DNA from: Anastatus disparis
Taxonomy: Eukaryota; Arthropoda; Insecta; Hymenoptera; Eupelmidae
Length of the DNA: 64,000 nucleotides
Direction: 5' to 3'
NCBI GenBank assembly: GCA_017163975.1
Contig: JAFFSR010000316.1
Span: forward strand, 2,888,001 to 2,952,000
Part shown: positions 34,190 to 44,269 of the stretch, in pieces
Layout: every line of letters starts with the position of its first letter
Numbering within the stretch: position 1 is the stretch's first letter
The notes under the pieces: model-generated
What the model saw: the letters and a program-made list of their open reading frames with translations, nothing else
The model's database searches: none
Told to the model about the DNA's origin: nothing
Position numbers and translations under genes: made by a program

Positions 34190-35135
34190 AGGTCGAACTG
34201 GAGTACCAAGTCGCCGATAACGGATGTACCTGAGTGTAATCTTCGAAAAGTCTGGTTGCAATGTAACTCTAAATGATAATAAAAACAATTTTAACTTAAA
34301 AATAGAAAATACAAAATTTTAAAAACATGCTTTAAAAATAAAATACAATAATTGAATAAATAGACTAAAAAGTATAAAATAAATAAATTAACTTTTTTTA
34401 AATTTTTTAAATAATAGCGCTTATTACCTGTATATCGGAATGATGTTTGATGAAAAAATGTTAAAATTATTCACTAATTACAATAGTAATATGCTTTCTC
34501 GAAGTTAAATTTCGCTGGCATTATTCGAACGAAAAATTCATAAATTAGTAGGGATACTACCGCAAATTTATATGCGAGATGATTTGTATGAATGATCTTT
34601 ATATATGGGTATCGACTACGAGTAAATCAACATATTTCATGGAACTTGCATGAATCTTAAACAATTGTTCTTTTAAAATCTTTTTATTTCCGAGTATTCT
34701 CCGACCTAATCAAACAACCTTAGAATCGAAATCTAAAAGAATCTCCAAGTTTCATTTGACATAGTCCCTGCAAATATCTGTAAACTTCATAATCGGTATG
34801 GAAAATTTCAAAATTCATTCATATAGACGATTTCCAGGTAGCCAGGATCACCTGGATATTGTGAGATGTCATCTCGGGAAACGTACATGTTATTAATAAA
34901 TAATGGCTAAATTTCAAAAGATATTCTTGTAGACAATGTTTATCTTACTCGGAACATCCATGTTTGGCTAGATAACATTTGAAACAACTTCAAAGTAGTT
35001 ATTAAACTATAAGTTGAATTTCAAAAGTTTTAGCTGTAGATGATGTTTAAGTTGTCATTAACACCTAGGTATCCAAAGACGGCGATCGTGGGTACCACAG
35101 CATAATAAATAACTATTTTTTAAATATTGTCTACA
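34190..35135. other. AT-rich spacer
   Basis: No gene or RNA was recognised. A weak partial echo of the 33.9-kb repeat occurs near 34825-34880. Confidence 0.4.
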
Positions 35136-35139
35136 TCGA

Positions 35140-35149
35140 TAAGGTAAAG

Positions 35150-35195
<46 letters not shown>

Positions 35196-36364
35196 TAAAT
35201 ATGTGTTTGTATGTGTGAGCGTGTGCGTGTGCGTATGTGTTGAAATTAAATGTTCCATATAAACTTGAATAAACCTGTGTGTGTACGTGCGATTCTACAT
35301 GAAATGTCCCTTATGTATATATATATATATGTTTATATCATGCTTGTAAGTCGACATGAAAAGTCCCACGTACATGAACGCGTGTGTGCATGCATGCGAA
35401 TTGACATGAAACGTCTCATTATATATAAACCTAAGGGTACTTAGATAGGTGTGTACAAGTTGTCATGAAATGTCCCATATATATATATATAGAAAAACCT
35501 GTGCTTGCGAGTACGTGCAAGTTGACATGAAATGTCCCATATATATAGAAACAAAAAAATTGCGGGTGAATGTGAGCAATTTGATATGAAATGGACCATA
35601 TATACATATGCAAAAACCTGTCAGTAAGGTCGTACATGAGTTGACATGAAGAGTCGCATGTATATAAAAGCGTGTATGCATGAATGCAAATTGACATGAA
35701 ACGTCGCATATATGTAAACCTGAAGGAACTCGGATAGGTGTGTGAGAGTTGTCATGAAATGTTCCATATATATAGAAAAGCCTGTGATTATGAGTACATA
35801 CGAGTTGACATGAAACGTCCTAGATATATATAATCCTGTGTGTGTGCATGCGCATTGGCATGAAATGTCCCATATATATAAACCTGTATGTGCGTGCGTT
35901 GAAATTTACAGAAAAAATCCCATGTATATCAACGTGTGTGTGCATGAATGAAAATTGACACGAAACGTCCCATGTATGAAAACCTGAGAATTTGGATAGG
36001 TGTGTGAGAGTTGTCATGAAATATTCCATATATATAGATAAGCCTGTAATTATGAGTATGTACAAGTTGACATGAAATGTCCCATATATATATATATATA
36101 ATGCTGTGTGTGTGTGTATGTGTGCGTGCGCATTGGCATGAAATGTCCCATATATATATAAACCTGTATGTGCGTGCGTTGAAATTTACATAAAAAATCC
36201 CATGTATATTAACGTGTGTGTGCATGAATGAAAATTGACATGAAACGTCCCATATATGCGAACCTGAAGGAACTCGGATAGGTATGTGAGAGTTGTCATG
36301 AAATGTTCCATATATATAGAGAAGCCTGTGATCATGAGTACGTACGAGTTGACCCGAAATGTCC

Positions 36365-36424
<60 letters not shown>

Positions 36425-36526
36425 TAATCCTGTGTGTGTGCATGCGCATTGGCATAAAATGTCCCATATATATAAACCTGTCTGTGGGTGCGTTCTAATT
36501 GACGTGGAATGTCCCACGTATGTATG

Positions 36527-36559
<33 letters not shown>

Positions 36560-36700
36560 CAACTTGTCTGTATGTGTGCGTTTGGGTCGATACGAAATGT
36601 TGCATATATATGAGCCCAGGTGCGTATGTATGTGCGCGTCCACATCTATTTTTCTATATACATATATATGATGAAAATTCCTTTAAAACGTTTAATTAAA
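35140..36700 (-). repeat. GGGACATTTCATGTC minisatellite, right arm
   Basis: Reverse-complement counterpart of the array at 26640-28560, with the same GACATGAAATGTCCCATATAT and AACCTGTGTGTG joints and internal TA tracts (35155-35195 and 36367-36420). It forms the right inverted arm of the hAT-like element. Confidence 0.85.
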
Positions 36701-36719
36701 AAGGAATTATGGAATTTTT

Positions 36720-37200
36720 AATTAAAGCCCTCGAATTCACAAATCATAATCATAACTGACGCTCTTTCAATTCACGATTACATTTTGATTTCTTAATTAA
36801 AATTTATTTAATTAAGGATTCCTTTTGATTTTGGAATTAAAGCCCTTTCAATTCACGATTAAATTTTGATTTCTTAATTGAAATTTATTCAATTAAGAAT
36901 TCCTTTTGATTTTGGAATTAAAGCCCTTTCAATTCACGATCACATTTTGATTTCTTAATTGAAATTTATTTAATTAAGGATTCCTTTTGATTTTGGAATT
37001 AAAGCCCTTTCAATTCACGATTAAATTTTGATTTCTTAATTGAAATTTATTTAATTAAGAATTCCTTTTGATTTTGTAATTAAAGCCCTTTCAATTCACG
37101 ATTACATTTTGATTTCTTAATTGAAATTTATTTAATTAAGAATTCGTTTTGATTTTTTAATTAAAGCCTTTTCAATTCACGATTAGATTTTGATTTGTGA
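36720..37200 (-). repeat. 81-bp AT-rich tandem repeat, right arm
   Basis: Inverted counterpart of 26090-26580, with units containing CCCTTTCAATTCACGATTA. About six copies end shortly before the right tip of the element. Confidence 0.85.
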
Positions 37201-37248
37201 ATTAAAATTTATTGAAAGCCCAAAATGATTTAAATATTTGCAACCCTG

Positions 37249-37740
37249 GAAAAGAATATAAGCATTAAATCAGAAATCAAAAGAAGTGATCAAAAAGCAA
37301 CTCTAAGAAAATTATTTTTTTAAAACTTGTTTTATAAAGACAGTAGCAAATAACTTGTATACAAATTTTAGAGCAAATCTATCGAGTAAAATGGAAAAAA
37401 AAAAAAATTTTTTTAAATTTTCTAAAATTAAAACTACGCTAAGGAAATCGGTTTTTAAAAATTATCCTTCTTTTGGCAATTGCAAATAATTGCCATGCAA
37501 ATCTCAAAGCAAATTCATCAAGTAATTTACGTAAAATACAAAATAAATGAAAAATCGAAAATTTTTTTAAAATTCTTAAAATGGCTGTATAAAAAAAACT
37601 ACACTATGAATACCAATTTTCAATAACTTCCCGTCTACTTATACACAAACATAGATAGTATGCAAAATTTGAAGCAAATCCATCGAGTAATTTTCGAGAT
37701 CTGATTGTCTAAATAAATAACATTTTCTTTTCAAAACTTA
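37249..37740 (+). mobile_element. Family X copy 1, 3' part
   Basis: After the hAT-like insertion the family X internal sequence continues. A 37-bp stretch (37264-37300) matches Helentron Rep coding DNA at 59463-59499 with three A/G differences. Two tandem units with GCAAATCCATCGAGTAATTTT-type words follow, and copy 2 begins directly at 37741. Confidence 0.6.
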
Positions 37741-38774
37741 AAAACGCTGCCAAGTGCTTTGGCGGAATGCCTTCTCATAAAGTTCTTTGAGTTTCATTAA
37801 TTTTTTTATATTTGTTCAAATGTGATTTTAATATTAAAAAATTGTCTAACATTAATATTTACTCATATTGTACTTTATAAATTTCGAACATATATGCTAG
37901 CTGTTTGCTTTTTCAACATTTATAATTTATTTTAAATCATCAAGTTATACAAAAAAATTTGTTCTATTGAAAAAATGATATAATGTAGTAATAAAAAGAA
38001 TGATGACAACAAAATTTCTAATCTTTATAAAATGGAATCATCTTACTATTATATAAAAGGACAGCGTTTGTTTGAATGTTCTCAATTATCTCAAAAACTA
38101 CTGAACCGATCGTTTTCAAATTTTAAATTTAAATTCTTTATAATGTGACGAGTGTCATAGGCTATATAAATAATTACTTTTTTAATCAACAATTGCAATA
38201 AAATAATTATAGACCTAGATCTTAACGCGTAGGGAATAGGGACTACTTTTTTTCAGCGTTCTGCGGTCAACATGCTCTGTCCTTACTACTTTCCTTGATT
38301 GCCCAATAGGTGGCGACCGATTTTGTCTTTCATTTTATTAAACTGGTACGGTAGAAATACTTATATACCTATGATATTTCGCAACTTCAACACAATAAAT
38401 TTTTATTGCATATTCTCTAATCACAGAGTAATATTACCTCGGATTATTTAATGAAATATTTTCCTATTCCATTAGGCAGAATCAAAAATTAGACAATTTT
38501 TTTAACTTTAGAAAAAATTTTATATCTTATTCAAGGAAATTTTTTATTCCTCAAATATTTATTGGCTCATACATGAGAATTTAACCCTTCATGGTTAATA
38601 AAATAATTTTAAAAATAACAAATAATTATGTATACTTTGCGATTTTTTCTAAAAATTTTATTCCAAATATATTAACAATAAATATAAGATATTTGACCCG
38701 CTTTCAAATCACGTTAATTTTATTCAAAATACAATTTCTCATAGATTTTTCAAGAAATTTGATGTTTACAAAAC

Positions 38775-39166
38775 TTAAGAGTAGGCCGGAGTAGAATCTG
38801 ATACCGACCGAGTAAAAATTGAGTTTTTTGTTATTTACTCAAGTATTAATCGGCGTATCTACAAATTAAAGGTTGAGCGCAACAGATATTATTATTATGA
38901 ACATCTATGCACAAGAAAAAAAAATTCTACCGCTTTGCTTTTGAGAAAAGTAAGGAACGCCAAAGTAAAAGATTATGTTTAAAATATTTTCGGGTTCCTT
39001 ACTTTTCTCAAAAACAAAGCGGTAGATTTTTTTTCCTTGTGCATACATATTTGTAATAATCATATCTATTGCGCTTAACCTTCGATTTGCAGATGCACCG
39101 ATTAATACTTGAGTAAATAACAAAAATCTCAATTAGACAAGGACAGCGAATCCGGCCTAATCTTAA
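38775..39166. mobile_element. TTAA-flanked MITE, family A copy 2
   Basis: An inverted copy of the element at 2489-2877, with TTAA at 38775-38778 and 39163-39166 and near-identical arms. The central loop around 38970 differs most. The minus-strand ORF across it is an artefact of the palindrome. Confidence 0.8.
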
Positions 39167-39374
39167 CCATTTTTATACAAATAAATTTTTTTTCAACCTT
39201 TTTAATCATTAATAACATGAAAAAAAATTTTATTTTCATTTATTAACATAATCGCAAATAACGTTGATTTTATCATCCTGTGATATTTTCAAACAAATAT
39301 TTCAGCAAATTTTCGGAAAAAATACATTTTTTCAATATTATATATATTTGCCGATTTTATTCAAGAAAAAATGC

Positions 39375-39772
39375 TTAAGAGGCGGCCGTATAGTTCTGTC
39401 CTTGTCTAATCTAAATTTTCTTTATTATTAATAAATTAAATATTTTCATAGAAAAGTAAGACAACCGCCCAATAGAGCAAAAGACAAGCAAACGATTCTT
39501 TTTTATGAAAAAATATGAAATTTTGATTATTTTTCGAGTGAAGTCTGAAACGTAAAAACAATCGAACTTGATTGAGTTGATTCAACTGTTTTTCCGTTTC
39601 AGACTTCACTCGAAAAATAATCAAAATTTCATATTTTTTCATAAAAAAGAATCGTTTGCTTGTCTTTTGCTCTATTGGGCGGTTGTCTTACTTTTCTATG
39701 AAAATATTTAATTTATTAATAATAAAGAAAATTTAGATTAGACAAAGACAGAATGATACGGCCTCCTCTTAA
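39375..39772. mobile_element. TTAA-flanked MITE, family B
   Basis: TTAA at both ends (39375-39378 and 39769-39772), then tips GAGGCGGCCGTAT and its inverted partner. The arms of about 165 bp are nearly perfect. It shares the subterminal word CTGTCCTTGTCTAAT with family A but differs in the interior. Confidence 0.8.
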
Positions 39773-40429
39773 GGTTAAATTGTCATTTTTTTTTAATGTA
39801 ATTATATTTCAAAAATTTTTTAATTGATTTCATTTTTGGTCATTTTTAAAGATAAAAATTAAATTATTTTGTACTTTTTTCATGTCACTTTAATTTTAAT
39901 AACTTACGATTTTTTTTATTAAAAATGACACTTCGTTCACTTTTCAATAGGTGGCGACCTGTAGGACGGTATATATAGATACTTATATCGCGAGGATAAT
40001 GCGAACAGCTTATCGGCAATAAATTTTCATTGCACTTATTTCCTATCATTGTTGGACATTCATATTTATTAATGAATATCTCTTTCACGATTTTGATTTG
40101 CTAAAAAAATTTTCTATCGTCAATTAAAATATATTTTTTGACTTATTGGTACTAAATTGAAGATATATCGAAAAATAAAAAAAAATTCAATGCTTATTTT
40201 TTCTACAAAAAAAATTATTTTAAATGAAAATTCATTCTATTATCACATGGTTCACAAACAAAAAATGTTGTGTATTCCTAAGTTGTGTAAGAGTACGATT
40301 TAATAAATAATAGTTTTTGAGATTCTATTTCTATACTTACCGACTTCTGCCCAACTATTGCGCGGGCGGAGCAGAGAGGGGGGATGCTAGTATTAATATA
40401 TAAATACAGTTCATGTTTATGGCTCTATG

Positions 40430-41380
40430 AAAAAAACTACTCTATGAATACCAATTTTAAATAGCTTCCCGTCTACTTATACAAAAACATAGATAGTATG
40501 CGAAATTTGAAGCAAATCTATCGAGTAATTTTCGAGATCTAATTGACTGAATAAATAACGTTATCTTTTCAAAATTTCTGTTTCAAAATTTAAAAAATGC
40601 TCTAAAATTAAAACTACCCTATGAAAATCAATTTTTGAAAATTTCCCTTCTTTCGTCAGTTGTAAATGATTTTCCTGCAAATTTTGGAACAAATCCATCG
40701 AGTACTTTACGTAAAATAAAAAAAATCAGAAAAAAAAATTAGAAATTTTTTTTTTAAATCTTTAAAATTCTCTAAAATTGTAACCACTCTAAGAAAAGTA
40801 GTTTTTAAAGCTTATTTTTTTCAGACAATATCAAATTTATTGTACGAAAATTTTGGAGAAAATTTATAGTATGGTTTACACAAAATAGAAGATAAATGAA
40901 AAATAAAAATTTTTATTTTAATTTTCAAAACACTCTAAACTTAAAACTGTTCTGAGAAAATGTTTTTCAAAGCTTGTTTTTTCAGACAGTAGCGAATAAC
41001 TTGCATTCAAATTTTGGAGCAAATCTGTCAAATGGTTTTCGTAAAATAGAAAAAAATTAAAAATAAAAATTTTTTCAAAATTTTCAAAATGCTCTAAAAT
41101 TAAAACTAAGCTAAAAAAATCAGTTTTTTTAAAATTTATTTTATTTTGGCAATCACAAATAATTTCCGTGCAAATTTTTAAGCAAATTCATCAAGTAGTA
41201 AACAAAAAAATAAAAAATCGAATTTTTTTTTTTCAAACAACTCTAAAATGAAAACTATGCTAGAAGAACCAATTATCAATAGCTTCCCAGCAAGTTAGTC
41301 AAAAAACTAAATTCCATGCCAAATTAGAAGAAAATCCATCGAGTAGTTCTTGAGATACAATTTACTAACTGAAATCATAC
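40430..41380 (+). repeat. Family X ~130-150-bp tandem units (array 1)
   Basis: Six or seven diverged units each carry an AAAACTACGCTAAGAAAATC-like box, a CTTCTTTTGGCARTYGCAAAT-like box and a CATCGAGTA(C/A)TTTACGTAAAAT-like box. No coding capacity. Confidence 0.7.
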
Positions 41381-41390
41381 ATCCACACAC

Positions 41391-42065
<675 letters not shown>

Positions 42066-42182
42066 TACAGACATTTTCTGGGAACCACTTTTTTCGACTC
42101 ACCGAGTTCAAATATATACTAATTAATGAAAAAATAGAAAAAAAAATTTTTTATCGATACAATGCTTTCTCTATGAGAAAGC

Positions 42183-42975
42183 AAAAATGCTTTAAAATTA
42201 AAACTACGCTAGGAAAATAAATTTTGGGAAATGTTCTTTCTTTTTGCAGTCGCAAATAATTTCCCTGCAAATTTCAGAACAAATCTATCGAAAAATATAC
42301 GTAAAATAAAAAAAATAAGAAAAGAAAAATCGAAATTTTTTTAAAATTCTTAAAATGACTCGCTACGAAAACTATGAAAATACGAAAAACTACGCTACGA
42401 AAACCGATTCTCAATAACTTCCGCACCAGTTGATCAAAAGATTGAATTTTATGGAAAATTTGAAGTAAATTCATCGAGTAGTTTTTAAGATTTTATTGGC
42501 TTAATAAATAGAAACATTTTTTTTTAATTTCAAAATGCTCTAAAATTAAAACTAAACTAAGAAAATCAGTTTTTAAAAATTTATTTTATCCGGGCAATCA
42601 CAAATAAATTCCATGCAAATTTTGAAGCAAGTTCATCGAGTAGTAAACAAAAAAAACCAAAAAAATGAATATTTTTTTTTTTTTTTAATGACTGAAATTA
42701 AAACTACGCTAGAAGAACCGATTATCAATAGCTTCCCAGCAAGTTAGACAAAAAAATAAATTCCATGCAAAAGTAGAAGCAAATTTATCGATTAGTTTTC
42801 AAGATACAATTTACTAACTGACATCATAAAGACACACACACACGCACACGCACACACACACACACACACATGCAGACATTTTCTGGAAACCACCTTTTTC
42901 GAGTCCCTGAGTTCAAACATGTTCAAATTGATGAAAAAATAAAAAAAAATTTTTTTTATCGATACAAATATGGAA
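42183..42975 (+). mobile_element. Family X partial copy (units, short CA tract, distal block)
   Basis: It resumes directly after the 42164-42182 hairpin with tandem units, then a short CA tract (about 42833-42868) and the ACATTTTCTGGAAACCACC block. It lacks the terminal hairpin because a different repeat takes over near 42965. Confidence 0.6.
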
Positions 42976-43039
42976 AATTTTCTAGTATTGGAATCAGTGA
43001 TATAGATGTGCAAAATTTATTCAACTTTTTAACTAACTA

Positions 43040-43697
43040 GGAGAGTGTCACATCTCCGGATCACGGATTTTGCTCAAACTTCGGGATAAGTTTTCAGATG
43101 ATAAAATATGAAAAAAGCTAAAGTTATAGTCATAAACACTCAATATTTCCCTAGTTACAGGCAATTGAAGAAAATCACTAAAAAAATTACTAGATTTTTA
43201 AACGCATATAGTTATTTAGCATTGATGGCTAGAAGCTTAAACCTTTTTTTAAATTAAAGCTGAGCTTAAATCCTTTCGAAATAGTAGTTATAGCATGTAA
43301 AAATATTATTTTTCCCCAAAGTTATAGCGTAATAAAGATTGGACCTGAATTTTTATTTAAAAATATTAATTAATAATAAAAGCTAAAATTAGGTCCAATC
43401 TTTATTACGCTATAAATTTAGGAAAAAATAATATTTTTACATGCTATAACTACTATTTCGAAAGGATTTAAGCTCAGCTTTAATTTAAAAAAAGGTTTAA
43501 GCTTCTAGCTATCAATGCTAAAGAACTATACGCGTTTAAAAATCTAGTAACTTTTTTAGAGATTTTTTTCAATTGCCTGTAACTAGGGAAATATTGAGTG
43601 TTTATGACTATAACTTTAGCTTTTTCCATATTTTATAATCTGAAAACTTATCCCGAAGTTTGAGCAAAATCTGTGATCCGGAGGTGTGACACTCTCC
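43040..43697. mobile_element. 658-bp near-perfect palindrome with TA target duplication
   Basis: The ends GGAGAGTGTCACA and TGTGACACTCTCC are bracketed by TA (43038-43039 and 43698-43699). The arms are about 315 bp with few differences around a ~30-bp centre near 43365. It interrupts a copy of the exon-like tandem repeat whose sequence continues on both sides. It is a Tc1/mariner-like MITE by target site and structure. Confidence 0.8.
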
Positions 43698-43899
43698 TAG
43701 TAAGCAAATGTAAACCAAAATCAATATTTCAAATATTATATAATATAAACATTCAATAAAATAGATAATTTATGCTTTAATATTTTTTCAGCAATTTTCA
43801 TAAATGAAGCTGTTAACGGGATGTCGGAGCTGCAGCAATTAAGTTTTGCTTTTTTTATTTTATCAATATGTTTTTAAATTCATAAATTGAACAAATATA

Positions 43900-44225
43900 A
43901 TGTCTTGTCCGCACTAAAGCTATGTGGATACAATGATTTTTGTTAAAATAAAAAATCCTTTGGACTTGTTATTTTGTTATTGAGCTTGGATTGGAAATTA
44001 AATATGAAGCTCGACAAACCCAACCCTAAAATACGATACATTGAAAGTTTTTATTATAACTTATTATGTATAGTATTTTGGTGGATTTCTTGAGTTGTCC
44101 GCACTAGAGTTTAATCTTACAAAATTTTTTCTTTATCGTGAAAAGACTCGATTAAACGCATCGTTTATTCATAAGTTAGGATTGGAAATATTATTAGAAG
44201 GCGGACAGCTTCGTCATGCTCATAA
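43900..44225 (+). repeat. Dispersed repeat, partner of 32214-32530
   Basis: Inverted relative to the earlier copy and showing the same landmarks (CTTGTCCGCACTAAAGC, CGACAAACCCAAC, CTTCGTCATGCTC). It looks like a fragment of an unidentified element. Confidence 0.55.
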
Positions 44226-44269
44226 GGAATTTTTTGGTAATGATGCTAAATAAATTGTCAAACATTGAT

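Larger units (their letters stand above)
26015..37248. mobile_element. 11.2-kb non-autonomous element with hAT-like ends
   Basis: The ends are CAGGGTTGC (26015-26023) and GCAACCCTG (37240-37248). They are flanked by GAAAAGAG (26007-26014) and GAAAAGAA (37249-37256), an 8-bp duplication with one mismatch. CAGGG tips and 8-bp duplications are typical of hAT transposons. Inside the tips the two arms mirror each other over 2-2.5 kb: first an 81-bp AT-rich repeat array, then a long minisatellite. The 6.5-kb centre has no transposase and has received a SINE and several MITEs. Confidence 0.7.
38041..40390 (+). mobile_element. Non-autonomous Helitron (TC...CTAG, A|T target)
   Basis: The 5' end TCTTACTATTATATAAAAGG lies directly after an A (38040), and the 3' end GGGATGCTAG lies directly before a T (40391). 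TC and CTAG ends with insertion between A and T, and a GC-rich segment (CGCGGGCGGAGC) just before the 3' end, are the signature of canonical Helitrons. No Rep/helicase ORF is present. Two TTAA MITEs are nested in it, and a CAATAGGTGGCGACC-containing block occurs twice (about 38310 and 39947). Confidence 0.6.

Noticed and set aside
38905..39642. Minus-strand ORFs of 75 and 68 codons
   Set aside because: They lie within the palindromic TTAA MITEs and change completely between arms.
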